DNA from: an uncultured Sphingomonadaceae bacterium
GTDB taxonomy: Bacteria; Pseudomonadota; Alphaproteobacteria; Sphingomonadales; Sphingomonadaceae
Length of the DNA: 64,000 nucleotides
NCBI GenBank assembly: GCA_938050045.1
Contig: CALLJS010000012.1
Coordinates: 1-64,000 of the forward strand
Direction of reading: 5' to 3'
Shown here: one piece after another, positions 30,779 to 41,108 of the stretch
How positions within the stretch are numbered: position 1 is the first letter of the stretch
Layout of the letters: each line of letters starts with the position of its first letter
Notes under the pieces: generated by a model
Seen by the model: only the letters and a program-made list of their open reading frames with translations
The model's database searches: none
Told to the model about the DNA's origin: nothing
Position numbers and translations under genes: made by a program

Positions 30779-31303
30779 TTAGCACCAATTGATGCGATAA
30801 CCGCCCCACAGTTCGGCCAAACCTTCATCCACTAACGTATTGCCGATGCTCACGCCGCCGCGTGTGATAATCCGTAAATCGCGGCCATATTTATCTTGAT
30901 CGCGCGCGATCGACACAAGCGAAAATGCTCCCTGATTCAGCAAAGCATATAGCCTATATTTTGCCTTGTTGCCCATGGCGCGTTCGGCCGCGCATTTTGC
31001 ATTATCAATCTCTGGTGCATTAATATCGGCAATCCGTATTTTGCGGCTAGAATACCAAATTGTATCACCATCCACCACGCAATTGATACGCACAGGGCCA
31101 TTACATATTTCAAAACGTGCCCGTTCAACATCATCGCTTGCAAAAGCAGCCCCCGTTCCTTTCGGTCCGCCTGTTAAGAATATCATCAAAAATAGAGCCG
31201 CGCAGGAGACAAGGGTGATAATCATAAAACCGCCCCAACCAAGCCTATTGGATTGTAAGCGTATTTTATGACATTTTTCGTGAAGGGAATAGGTTTGATA
31301 CAT
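30779..31303 (-). CDS. Thermonuclease/SNase-like secreted or anchored nuclease
   Basis: VVDGDTIWYSSRKIRIADINAPEID, DKYGRDLRII, NTLVDEGLAELW. Confidence 0.88.
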   Translation of the reverse strand: MYQTYSLHEKCHKIRLQSNRLGWGGFMIITLVSCAALFLMIFLTGGPKGTGAAFASDDVERARFEICNGPVRINCVVDGDTIWYSSRKIRIADINAPEIDNAKCAAERAMGNKAKYRLYALLNQGAFSLVSIARDQDKYGRDLRIITRGGVSIGNTLVDEGLAELWGGYRINWC

Positions 31304-31453
31304 TTATTGACATTATATGCACTGAATTAAAGTGCGATTCAATACATATATAATATCATGCCTTATCCAATCTATATTCGTTATTCTTGCTATCGCGCGC
31401 GCGCCATTCCCAGCCGTTATCCTACCCCGAGCAGCATCCCGCCCTGCCCGTCC

Positions 31454-31472
31454 TCCTGAACTTGTTTCAGGA
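31454..31472. repeat. REP-like imperfect palindrome tcctgaacttgtttcagga
   Basis: Arms tcctgaa / ttcagga in an intergenic region. Confidence 0.5.
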
Positions 31473-31784
31473 TAATCATGAAAGCAGATTCATTGCGCAA
31501 TGCTATTGAATAAATTCAGCACCATAAGGAACGTCTCTACGACCTAGCAGCCTTGGACCCGTATCAACACCAAGCAAGCGCGAAATATGAAAATATAGAC
31601 ATACTATATTTGATAAAATTCATAATCACTCACATTATAATCGCTCTGATACAGATAATTTAGAAATTATAAACTTTAGATAATAACAAAATATATAGCT
31701 CATATCATGTAAAGAACTCCGATATTTACATTATAATTTATAAATGTAATGTTACGGCCGTTAAAACTTATATGAGAGCTGACC

Positions 31785-32147
31785 ATGTTTGATATAAAAA
31801 TAGATAGCGATAGCAATTATATTCATATTGCATTGCGCGGATTTTGGTCTGCCGAAACAGTACCAAAATATTATCATGCTAAAAATGCTGCAATAGATAA
31901 GGTTATTGCATCGGGATATTCTCCCCATGATGTGAAAATATTGTTTGATATTCGCGAATGGGAAACTCAATCGCGCACCGTATCAAACATGATCCAAGAT
32001 TTGGAAGATCGCGGCGTAAAAGGTGCTGTCATAGCCCAAGCTGCTATGTTACCGCGCAAACAATCGGAGCGTTTGGCTGGCAGTAATTATCAATTTTTTG
32101 GGACAAAAGAAGAAGCCATGGCTTGGCTCAATAACAACCCGTCATAA
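31785..32147 (+). CDS. Hypothetical protein, SpoIIAA/STAS-like fold suspected
   Basis: 120-aa ORF; pattern IHIALRGFWSAETVPKY...KILFDIREWETQSRTV. Confidence 0.55.
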   Translation: MFDIKIDSDSNYIHIALRGFWSAETVPKYYHAKNAAIDKVIASGYSPHDVKILFDIREWETQSRTVSNMIQDLEDRGVKGAVIAQAAMLPRKQSERLAGSNYQFFGTKEEAMAWLNNNPS

Positions 32148-32161
32148 TAGGATGAATCATC

Positions 32162-33061
32162 CTATGGAATTTTGCGATGCGGCTCTCGAACATTGTCTCT
32201 CAACCCACTTGGGCGATTATTTTGCTTTATACGCGGTGGACGAGTCCTAGGCGGGTTATTATTCTGTGTATTATTTCGCGCTCTGGGCGGCTTGTTATGC
32301 TTGCTCGGCGGCTTGTTGCCTTCTTGTCTATTTTGCGGAGGCCGTGCAGCTTGTTGTTGGCGATTTTGAGGCGGACGTGAACGCGGCGGTTGAGACGCTC
32401 TATTGCCAGCTTGATGAGGATTATCATGTCTTCTAGGCTCTCTTGCACCACCGCGCTCGGATCGCTTTGACCTGCGTTGATCGCTGCTTCGATCGCTGCT
32501 TCGATCGCGTTTCGCGTTGCGCTGCCTATTATCTATATTATCATTTTGATCGCGTCTATCACGCCCGGCTTGATACCCGTCTTGACGCTTATAAAAACGC
32601 TCATCTGTTCGATTTTTTCTATGATCGATACGCCGCGATGCTTTATAGCTATCGTCTCTCACATAACGCTTACCATGGCGCTCGCTCCACGGAAAGCTGC
32701 GCAACCTATATCCGCTAAAGCGCCGATTTGAAAAACGGCTTTGAAAATATCGCTGCCGTTCGCGGCCCCAATATCCCAAATAATAATCATTCATGCGATA
32801 GCGGCGGCCTGCATTATCAAAAATAAAAAACCCAAAGCCTGGATAATAATAATCTTGATACCATCCGCCGCCATATCCGAAATTAGCAAAGCCATAGTCC
32901 AAATCGCAACCATAATAAGCATCATATTCATTATAGGGATCGCAATATTGATCATCGGCATATCCAAAATTAGACTGCCCATAGCCATCACCATATACGC
33001 ATGCGGATAAGCTCATCAGGGCCAATGGTGCGATGATTATATTTTTCAATTTCATTGTCAT
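32162..33061 (-). CDS. Putative lipoprotein with Tyr/Gly-rich N-terminal half and Arg/Asn/Pro-rich tail
   Basis: LALMSLSACVYG lipobox; low-complexity composition. Confidence 0.65.
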   Translation of the reverse strand: MTMKLKNIIIAPLALMSLSACVYGDGYGQSNFGYADDQYCDPYNEYDAYYGCDLDYGFANFGYGGGWYQDYYYPGFGFFIFDNAGRRYRMNDYYLGYWGRERQRYFQSRFSNRRFSGYRLRSFPWSERHGKRYVRDDSYKASRRIDHRKNRTDERFYKRQDGYQAGRDRRDQNDNIDNRQRNAKRDRSSDRSSDQRRSKRSERGGAREPRRHDNPHQAGNRASQPPRSRPPQNRQQQAARPPQNRQEGNKPPSKHNKPPRARNNTQNNNPPRTRPPRIKQNNRPSGLRDNVREPHRKIP

Positions 33062-33167
33062 AATGGAACCCCACCCGATTCAGTCAATTTCTTATATATT
33101 GATTTACATAGGTTTGATTGAATTGAATGTGAACGGCGTTGACTATATCCATTAATAGACGTAAAAG

Positions 33168-33185
33168 TTTAATCGATTGATTAAT
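33168..33185. promoter_or_regulatory. Putative operator, 7-4-7 palindrome TTTAATC GATT GATTAAT
   Basis: 14 bp upstream of the P450 ATG (33200); matches sites at 47675, 53589 and 58438. Confidence 0.6.
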
Positions 33186-33199
33186 AATAGGATATTGTC

Positions 33200-34567
33200 A
33201 TGGCATTAGCGCATACCGAAAAAGCCAATCCGCACTGGGTAAAACTTTCCAAAGCAGAGGATCTATCCCATATTCCTGGTGAAATGGGCCTACCTATCTT
33301 CGGTACGACGCTGGACATATTAAAAGATCCGCTCGCTTTTGGCCTCAAAATGCTCGAAAAATACGGGCCCGTCTATAAAACCAACAGCTTTGGCGGAACC
33401 AATGTCGCAATGCTTGGTGCCGATGCCAATGAATTGGTATTGTTCAACAAAGATAAGGTTTTTTCAAGCGAACAAGGGTGGGGACCTATCCTCAATAATT
33501 TATTCCCGCGCGGCCTGATGCTGATGGATGGTGATAAGCATCGCATGGATAGAAAAACATTATCTGTGGCGTTTAAGCCTGCTGCGATGCAACATCATTG
33601 CGAAGTTTTGAACGCAGCTATCTCCGAAGGCGTGGCTGCTTGGCGGGGACAAAATTTCAAATTTTATGATGCGATTAAAAAATTATCGCTCGACACGGCT
33701 GCATCGTCCATTTTGGGCATCCCATGGGGGCCAGAAGCCGATAAGATTAACCAAGCATTTGTCGATGAAGTGCAAGCATCTGTGGGTATTGCGCGTAAAC
33801 CATATCCATTTACAAAAATGGCGAGAGGAATGAAAGCGCGGCAATATCTTTTGGGTTATTTCACACCCCAAGTCGCCGAAAGACGCGCCAAAGGCGGCAA
33901 TGATATTTTTACGCAAATCTGCCTCGCCAAAGACGAAAATGGCGCGTTGCTCAGCGAAGATGAAATTGTCGATCATCTTAATTTTTTGATGATGGCGGCG
34001 CATGATACAATCACTTCATCGGCGACGAGCTTAATCTATTATCTCGCTAAACACCCCGAATGGCAGGATAAAATCCGCAAAGAATGCCTTAAAATTGCAC
34101 CCGCTGGTCAGCCCGTGCAATATAGCGACCTTGGTAAAATGACAGTGACGGAAATGGCCTTCAAAGAAGCATTGCGATTGATACCGCCTGTGCCATCTAT
34201 ATCGCGCCGCGCCCTAAAAGATTTTACCTTTCACAATCACTTTATCCCTGCGGGTACGAACATCGGGATTAGCACTAGCTATGTTCATCTCATGGAGGAA
34301 TATTGGCCAGAGCCTAGCAAATTTGATCCGCTGCGTTTCACGCCCGATAAAATTCAAGCGCGCCACAAATATGCTTGGGTTCCCTTTGGCGGTGGTGCGC
34401 ATATGTGTTTAGGGCTGCATTTTGCTTATATGCAGATTAAAATATTAGTGCATGTCCTGCTGACGCAAAACCGCATCGTGATAGCCGATGGCTATGCACC
34501 AAAATGGCAGGTCTTCCCTATCCCGCGACCGCGCGATGGTTTGCCGATTACATTAGAAGCGATTTAA
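33200..34567 (+). CDS. Cytochrome P450
   Basis: I-helix AAHDTITSS, ExxR EALR, heme loop FGGGAHMCLGLHFA. Confidence 0.95.
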   Translation: MALAHTEKANPHWVKLSKAEDLSHIPGEMGLPIFGTTLDILKDPLAFGLKMLEKYGPVYKTNSFGGTNVAMLGADANELVLFNKDKVFSSEQGWGPILNNLFPRGLMLMDGDKHRMDRKTLSVAFKPAAMQHHCEVLNAAISEGVAAWRGQNFKFYDAIKKLSLDTAASSILGIPWGPEADKINQAFVDEVQASVGIARKPYPFTKMARGMKARQYLLGYFTPQVAERRAKGGNDIFTQICLAKDENGALLSEDEIVDHLNFLMMAAHDTITSSATSLIYYLAKHPEWQDKIRKECLKIAPAGQPVQYSDLGKMTVTEMAFKEALRLIPPVPSISRRALKDFTFHNHFIPAGTNIGISTSYVHLMEEYWPEPSKFDPLRFTPDKIQARHKYAWVPFGGGAHMCLGLHFAYMQIKILVHVLLTQNRIVIADGYAPKWQVFPIPRPRDGLPITLEAI

Positions 34568-34718
34568 TGAACTTGATACTCAATTAGCTTATTCTATCCG
34601 CTATCAACACCTATAGCAGTCAATATTCTGAAACATAAATTATCTGAAATATTACAGGGTTAATTTTGGCCTATTGAGCAGATAGAGCATTATGCTCAGC
34701 TAACGAAATGAGGTCAAA

Positions 34719-35510
34719 ATGAAAAATATTATAAAATTAATCGCGACTGCAAGCTTATTAGTAACGGCCAGCACCAGCTTTGCGCAATCAGCGGACGATA
34801 AACCTTCAAAAGCTGCATATGCCGACCCAGCTCAACCGATGCTATCGGACACACCAATGGAAATAACAAAATCGGACACAGCTCTTGTTGTCATTGATCC
34901 GCAAATTGACTTTCTTAGCCCAGAGGGTGTCTCTTGGGGGGCCGTTGGTGAAAGCGTGACAGAACATAATGTCGTTCAACATCTTGAAGATCTTTTTTCT
35001 GCCGCCAACAACAGCGATATGCTGACTTTTGTCTCACCGCATTATTATTATCCTCATGACCATGAATGGGAATTTGAAGGTAAGCTGGAAAAGCTCATGC
35101 ATGATATTAAGATGTTTGATCGCGCAGGGCAATTGAACACAACAGGCTTTGAAGGTTCTGGTGCAGACTGGATGCCACAATATAAGCAATATATTGATTC
35201 AAAAAATACAATTGTTTCCGCGCCTCATAAAATTTATGGCCCAGAGCAAAATGATTTAGTCTTGCAAATGCGAAAGCGCGGTATCAATAAAATCATTTTG
35301 GCTGGTATGTCATCAAATTTGTGCGTTCAAGCCCATATGCATGAACTGATAGAGCAAGGTTTTGAAGTGATGGTTGTTCGTGACGCGACTGCGGGTGCTA
35401 TAATTCCCGAAGGCGATGGTTATTTGGCAGCCTTAGTAAACTTTCGCTTTATGGCAAGCGAGGTTGTTTATACCAGTGAAGCCGTCGAACGGATTAAAAC
35501 TGCGCGCTAA
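34719..35510 (+). CDS. Secreted isochorismatase-like cysteine hydrolase
   Basis: Signal peptide; ALVVIDPQIDFLSPEG, ILAGMSSNLCVQAHMHELIEQGFEVMVVRDATA. Confidence 0.9.
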   Translation: MKNIIKLIATASLLVTASTSFAQSADDKPSKAAYADPAQPMLSDTPMEITKSDTALVVIDPQIDFLSPEGVSWGAVGESVTEHNVVQHLEDLFSAANNSDMLTFVSPHYYYPHDHEWEFEGKLEKLMHDIKMFDRAGQLNTTGFEGSGADWMPQYKQYIDSKNTIVSAPHKIYGPEQNDLVLQMRKRGINKIILAGMSSNLCVQAHMHELIEQGFEVMVVRDATAGAIIPEGDGYLAALVNFRFMASEVVYTSEAVERIKTAR

Positions 35511-35525
35511 ATTGCGAGCCTCTCT

Positions 35526-35573
35526 AGAATTTGGGCGCAGAATGATGACGCCCAAATTCTATTCCTTTTTTTG
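35526..35573 (+). terminator. Rho-independent terminator
   Basis: Perfect 12-bp stem agaatttgggcg / cgcccaaattct followed by a T-run. Confidence 0.88.
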
Positions 35574-35799
35574 CAGTGATAATCTATTTAATGACACCAG
35601 AGTAAATTGCAAAAATGTCAATAATGCCGAACCGCAATGGAGGGTTTAATGCCAATCAATCGCTTATTAAAACATAGCTGGGGGATAGTAGCTTTAGCCT
35701 TGATTACAGCGTGCAATTCTGACTTTGTTATAAAACAAACCGCATTTATATTATACGATCTGTTTATGTGAGATATAATTCTCAGAAAATTTTACGAGC

Positions 35800-36075
35800 G
35801 CATTATATCCCCCAAGAATCGGTATAAACAATGCTGTTTAGCTTTATCTTTTGGCGGATTATCGACGTTAATATATCGGTTTTCGCATCCAAAATAATCT
35901 GCGTGTAAAGAAGGTTTTCACATTTGAGCAAGCCAAATATAGCGACTTTCCTTGCCCACGCCGCGCCCACGCCGCAACCACGCTTGCCTTTGCCATCAAA
36001 ATAAATCTCGTCTAACTCAAGCTCCTCTTGTAATATTTCATCAGCCTGTTCTTCTTCATACTGTCCTTTGTAACA
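35800..36075 (-). pseudogene. Central fragment of an IS1595-like transposase
   Basis: Minus-strand translation EEEQADEILQEELELDEIYFDGKGKRGCGVGAAWARKVAIFGLLKCENLLYTQIILDAKTDILTSIIRQKIKLNSIVYTDSWGI*. Confidence 0.8.
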
Positions 36076-36116
36076 ATTTTGAGCATTATCTGGGACAGGC
36101 CCAATATAATTGAGTC

Positions 36117-36147
36117 AAAAAAGCCCCGGTGCAAACACCGAGGCTTT
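36117..36147 (-). terminator. Rho-independent terminator
   Basis: Stem aagcc(c)cggtg / caccg(a)ggctt with A-run on + strand (T-run on -). Confidence 0.85.
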
Positions 36148-36181
36148 GTAGCTAAACCATAACGCAGTTTAGAGTATTTAA

Positions 36182-36796
36182 TTATTTTTGGTTTAGTTTG
36201 CGGCGGCGATTCCCATAGGCCAATCCCATTGCGCCTAAACCGAACAATAATAAGGCACCAGGAGCTGGAACATCTGTTCCACCGCCGCTGCTTCCGCCAG
36301 AGCTTCCACCGCTAGATGTGCTAGTACCACCTGTGCTAGAAAGACCGCCAGATGAAGTAGAGGAAGACGATGATGGTGTATGCGTATAACCTATTGGGTT
36401 TGCACGATAATCGCCATGACGATTACCACCGCCCCACCGCGCCCACAAATTTACTTTACCCTTGCTGTTAAAGTTTAAGCTGTAAGGATGATCTGCTAGA
36501 CTTTCTTCAGTAGCCGATACAGTTCGCCCTCTGACAATACGAGTGCCTGTGAGATTATCGATAGGAATAGATATATTTGATGGACTCTCTCCGCCTGTAA
36601 AACCCGAAAAATCGCCCGTGAATGTTGCATTAATATCGCTACCTACTGCGCTACCTTGGCCCGTAGCTGAATTGATTGTTAGAACAGTACCATTGTCGAG
36701 GCTATAGGTATGGACGCTTGCATAAGCCGTGCTTGATGCACCAAGTGCCATGGCTGCGATGATAGATTTTGATATAATTTTTTTCATTTTACTCAC
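36182..36796 (-). CDS. PEP-CTERM-sorted exported protein
   Basis: Signal peptide; Ser/Gly-rich linker; C-terminus VPAPGALLLFGLGAMGLAYGNRRRK. Confidence 0.85.
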   Translation of the reverse strand: MSKMKKIISKSIIAAMALGASSTAYASVHTYSLDNGTVLTINSATGQGSAVGSDINATFTGDFSGFTGGESPSNISIPIDNLTGTRIVRGRTVSATEESLADHPYSLNFNSKGKVNLWARWGGGNRHGDYRANPIGYTHTPSSSSSTSSGGLSSTGGTSTSSGGSSGGSSGGGTDVPAPGALLLFGLGAMGLAYGNRRRKLNQK

Positions 36797-37102
36797 CTTG
36801 AATTTACGATCTAATCATTATGTCGAGAGATATTTACACGCTACACTGCTCTGTTCGACTGGTGGATGATACGCAATCCTTGTGCCAAAACTTGGGAAGG
36901 CCAGCAAAAGAAACACTTAGATGGTTAATAAAAATTAGTGTTTTTGTTAACCGTAAGAATTACCGACACATATACTTAAAATTTTGTAAATTAACCATGT
37001 TTTTCATATAGTTAATAGAATGTTTACTATAACCCTATTTAGAAGTATAAAGCCAATACTTAGCCAGCCGTCATCTTCATGGGGAAATGAAAATGAGCAA
37101 AT

Positions 37103-37132
37103 AAAAACCCCAATGCTCTAACATCGGGGTTT
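37103..37132 (-). terminator. Rho-independent terminator downstream of etfA
   Basis: Stem aaaccccaatg / catcggggttt with flanking A-run on + strand. Confidence 0.85.
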
Positions 37133-37189
37133 CTAATTTTATTAACCAAATTTTTTAATGAAAATGGCGTTATGCTTCTAAAAGAATGT

Positions 37190-38122
37190 TTAAATCTTAC
37201 CCGTCAGCTCTGGCACCGCATCGAATAGATCAGCGACCAAACCAATATCGGCCACTTGGAAAATTGGCGCATCTTCATCTTTATTGATGGCGACAATCAC
37301 CTTGCTATCTTTCATACCCGCCAAATGTTGAATAGCACCAGAGATGCCAATGGCCATATAGACTTCAGGCGCCACAATCTTGCCCGTTTGGCCCACTTGA
37401 TAATCATTGGGAACATAGCCTGCATCAACCGCCGCGCGCGATGCGCCAATGGCTGCGCCCAATTTATCTGCAAGCGGCGTGATAACCTCTTCAAACTTCT
37501 CACTGCTGCCCAATGCACGGCCGCCCGATACAATAGTCTTTGCAGAGGTAAGCTCTGGACGCTCTGATTTGGCAATCTCTTCGCTCACAAAGGCTGATAT
37601 TCCAGCATCGCTTGCCCCGCCAATAGCTTCAACAGATGCGCTGCCGCCTTCGGTAGCGGCCTTATCAAATGCTGTACCGCGTACCGTTATCACCAATTTG
37701 CTATCAGATGTTTTTACCGTGGCAATCGCATTACCTGCATAGATTGGTCGCGTAAAACTATCTGCACTTTCAACTGAGAGAATATCTGAAATCTGCATAA
37801 CGTCCAATAGAGCCGCAACGCGCGGTGCTATATTTTTACCCGTAGTGGTTGCAGGGGCCAGAAATGCATCATGGCTATCCATTAGTCCCGCCACCAAAGG
37901 CGCTACATTTTCGGCCAAAGCATTCGCCAGCGCCGCATCATCGGCTATATGAACAGTTGATACACCATCCACCTTGGCTACTTGATCGGCAACACTAGCG
38001 CATCCGCTGCCAGCGACAAGGGCATGGACTTCGCCCAATTTTGCTGCTGCCGTTACCACGGCTAAGGTCGCATCTTTCATCGATACATTATCATGTTCTA
38101 CCCAGATAAGCGTCTTCATCAT
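37190..38122 (-). CDS. etfA: Electron transfer flavoprotein alpha subunit
   Basis: C-terminal FAD motif [52 protein letters not shown]. Confidence 0.96.
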   Translation of the reverse strand: MMKTLIWVEHDNVSMKDATLAVVTAAAKLGEVHALVAGSGCASVADQVAKVDGVSTVHIADDAALANALAENVAPLVAGLMDSHDAFLAPATTTGKNIAPRVAALLDVMQISDILSVESADSFTRPIYAGNAIATVKTSDSKLVITVRGTAFDKAATEGGSASVEAIGGASDAGISAFVSEEIAKSERPELTSAKTIVSGGRALGSSEKFEEVITPLADKLGAAIGASRAAVDAGYVPNDYQVGQTGKIVAPEVYMAIGISGAIQHLAGMKDSKVIVAINKDEDAPIFQVADIGLVADLFDAVPELTGKI

Positions 38123-38865
38123 ATCGCTCCCACTGCTTTTAATTTCTCTACCAATGCATCCACATCGGCCACTTTTTCACCCGCCTGACGCACAGGAGGC
38201 TCGCTCACATTAATGGTGGTGAGGCGCGGCGTAATATCAACGCCATAATCCGCCACTGTTTTTTCATCCATTGGTTTTTTCTTGGCCTTCATAATATTGG
38301 GAAGGCTGGCATAGCGCGGTTCATTGAGCCGTAAATCGGTTGTCACAACAGCGGGTAAATTTAACTTTACCGTTTGTAATCCACCATCGATTTCGCGTTT
38401 AACCGCAACGCTGCTAGCATCCAATTCAACAGTATTTGCAAATGTTCCTTGCCCCCAGCCCAACAGCGCGGCGAGCATTTGACCTGTTTGGTTGCTGTCA
38501 TCATCGATGGCTTGTTTACCGCAAATCACCAATTGCGCTGCTTCTTCTGCGACTATTTTTGCCAATATTTTGGCAACGCCCAACGGCTCCACTTCTTCGT
38601 CCGTATTAACAAGTATAGCGCGATCAGCACCCATGGCAAGCGCAGTGCGCAATGTTTCTTGAGCTTTTTGTGGGCCAACAGAAACGGCAATAACCTCGTC
38701 GGCTTTACCTAATTCCTTCAAACGAATAGCCTCTTCAACGCTAATCTCGTCAAATGGATTCATGCTCATCTTTACATTCGCCAGATCAACACCGCTGCCA
38801 TCGGATTTCACCCGTGGCTTTACATTATAATCAATCACCCGTTTTACGGGTACGAGAATCTTCAT
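38119..38865 (-). CDS. etfB: Electron transfer flavoprotein beta subunit
   Basis: [60 protein letters not shown]. Confidence 0.96.
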   Translation of the reverse strand: MKILVPVKRVIDYNVKPRVKSDGSGVDLANVKMSMNPFDEISVEEAIRLKELGKADEVIAVSVGPQKAQETLRTALAMGADRAILVNTDEEVEPLGVAKILAKIVAEEAAQLVICGKQAIDDDSNQTGQMLAALLGWGQGTFANTVELDASSVAVKREIDGGLQTVKLNLPAVVTTDLRLNEPRYASLPNIMKAKKKPMDEKTVADYGVDITPRLTTINVSEPPVRQAGEKVADVDALVEKLKAVGAI

Positions 38866-38969
38866 GTCATTTCCTTCCATTTGAACAATCATGAACTATG
38901 CTTATCGCTATAAGATACTATGTCCTTAAAACGGAGCAAGGCTTTATTTCTTTCTTATATTATATTTAG

Positions 38970-38991
38970 TTGACGTTCACGTAAACGTCAA
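38970..38991. promoter_or_regulatory. Near-perfect palindrome ttgacgttcacgtaaacgtcaa upstream of etfBA
   Basis: 8-bp inverted arms ttgacgtt/aacgtcaa around cacgta. Confidence 0.65.
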
Positions 38992-39132
38992 GAGTATTTG
39001 TCTAAATTTTTATCAATCTTGGTATTATATCAGAATTAGAATAAATTATTCCGTTATATCCCCATTATTATATTCCCGTTTTGGGCCAACAGGAATTTAT
39101 AGAGCCAAAAAACCAGCCCTGCCAACACCGCT

Positions 39133-39857
39133 AAAATTGCTATCGCGCTTCAAGTTGGATTAGGCCTGTTTGACACGCCAACGACAATCACGAAATTCGC
39201 TAACCTCTATCAGACCTAAAATCTGCCAATATCGAAGATATAGCTTTCCCCACAAAACTGTATCGCCAGTTCCTAAGGGCATAGAATTTGGTAGGCGCAT
39301 AGGTTCGCATATGGGTGCTGGGGGTGATTTATTTCGCCGCTATGCCGATAATGCCACTGCATTAGGGTCGCTCCAATTTAGCACCCATTCCGAAACTGTG
39401 ACTGCTAATGATGTAATCTGTGCAGTTGGGGTAATAGAAAAAAGGCGGTACTCTCTATTGCTCAACATTCTCCTTTGATCGCGCTGTCTGGATACCGTCA
39501 ATGACTATGATAGCATTGGAAGGACGCAATTATGTCCTCTCATCTTGCCAATATTTAGAACGCGACATGATAGGATTAGACGCTAGCGAATTTGATGCCG
39601 TCCAAGGCAATGCACCCGATACTGTGCTGATTAATGGTGGCAACTGTATCATCAACCCGATGGGCGAAATCATTGGACAGCCGCTCTATGGCAAGGAAGG
39701 CATGGTGAGCGCCGAGTTTGATCCCGACCTGCGCACACGCGGTCAATTTGATCTGGACGTCAGCGGTCATTATGCCCGCCCCGATATTTTTGAATTGCAT
39801 GCCAATATCCGAGAACAAAAATATAAAGCATACAATATTATTTTAGCTATTTTCTAG
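39133..39857 (+). pseudogene. Degraded nitrilase
   Basis: Pieces in different frames: KIAIALQVGLGLFDTPTTITKFANLY / PKGIEFGRRIGSHMGAGGDLFRRYADNAT / VLINGGNCIINPMGEIIGQPLYGKEGMVSAEFD; catalytic Cys segment not found intact. Confidence 0.8.
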
Positions 39858-40665
39858 CCAAAACACTGTGAAAATATTCAATGTTGCGTCTTACCTCGCG
39901 ATCCTTCAATACAGTGTCTCTGATGAACAATATATTATATTGTCCATTATATTCAAAGTCTCTAGCGACGGGAACTAGACCAAGATTATATAGGTTCTGT
40001 ACCACCGTGTCTGTAGTCCATTGCTCTTCCCATGCGTAATAATCTTCTACTTCGATTAGAACAGCATTGGCTTTACTAAGTGTCTTTTGTCCCCCAGAAA
40101 TAACTTGTTTGCTGGCCCCTTCAACATCAATCCATAATGCAAAAGTTTCATTTTCAACTCCAAATTCATCGTCTAGAGCTATGCAAGGCACTTCGTAATG
40201 ATCATATTCAACATTATCAGCAGTTCTTAGTAAAATACTATTAGCGCCAGTATGATTTATAGGTTCGCCATTCATCTTACGTCTGATATTGAATGTTACA
40301 GTACCAGCTCTATCATTTAATGCTTGATGACGATATTCTATGTTATTTTCAACAAACCCTCTTGTAGTAGAAAATGCTTTGTAGTTTTCAGGGCTAGCCT
40401 CAAAGGCAACGATCCGCGCATCTGGAAGCAATTTACGCGCACGTATTGATGCTTCGGCTTTTTTTGCACCGCATTCCAAAAAAGTAGAAGGCTTACTAAT
40501 TCTTACAACTCCAAAGAAAAAATCAACTAGAGCTTTTGCAGAACCAGAACGTCCTTTTCCTCCCCACAGTTCATACATCGAAGCAACAGATAACATCTGC
40601 AACTGGTGCATCTCAAGCATTTCTCTACGTGTTACAAAATCGTTATCACCAATATGAGATTCCAA
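39847..40665 (-). CDS. FkbM-family methyltransferase
   Basis: FLECGAKKAEASIRARKLLPDARIVAFEASPENYKAF, ALWIDVEGASKQVISGG. Confidence 0.85.
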   Translation of the reverse strand: MESHIGDNDFVTRREMLEMHQLQMLSVASMYELWGGKGRSGSAKALVDFFFGVVRISKPSTFLECGAKKAEASIRARKLLPDARIVAFEASPENYKAFSTTRGFVENNIEYRHQALNDRAGTVTFNIRRKMNGEPINHTGANSILLRTADNVEYDHYEVPCIALDDEFGVENETFALWIDVEGASKQVISGGQKTLSKANAVLIEVEDYYAWEEQWTTDTVVQNLYNLGLVPVARDFEYNGQYNILFIRDTVLKDREVRRNIEYFHSVLARK

Positions 40666-41108
40666 TATATTATTCCAATTCTACTATAAAATATTAAATC
40701 TTAAAATGACATGTTTCCATTGTATTTGTCAATTGGGTATATTATTAATCTAACGCTTTATTTTTTTGATATATTCATCATGTAATATCTTATTTAATCT
40801 ATGCTATAGAATAACGTTTTCATGAGAGGTTAACGTAAATATTAGAGGATTCATCCTACGATACAACAAGATAAATATATCTTATGCGTTAAAAGCGTAA
40901 AAAGATAATTCATTTACTGGCTATCTGTTGTTTGAACTGCTCACCATCATGCAAAACCGTAAGTCCAGCGCTCCTATTGACGGGAATAATTCAGATTTGG
41001 TCGAGAAATTTTTATTAATTGTAGACCAATGTGAAGCCACAAAAGAATGTATCTAACAGTTGACGCTTCACAACTTATTTTTTGCCAAATATCCATTTTT
41101 TAGAGTTA

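Noticed and set aside
32172-33010. Plus-strand ORFs opposite the lipoprotein gene
   Set aside because: Biased composition arises from the low-complexity complement; the minus-strand ORF has a signal/lipobox and is longer.
35649-35771. Short lipoprotein-like ORF (MPINRLLKHSWGIVALALITACNSDF...)
   Set aside because: Only 40 aa, ending beside a transposase relic; possibly a gene remnant but too short to support.
36820-37011. 63-aa ORF between the PEP-CTERM gene and etfA
   Set aside because: No ribosome-binding or family evidence; probably noncoding.
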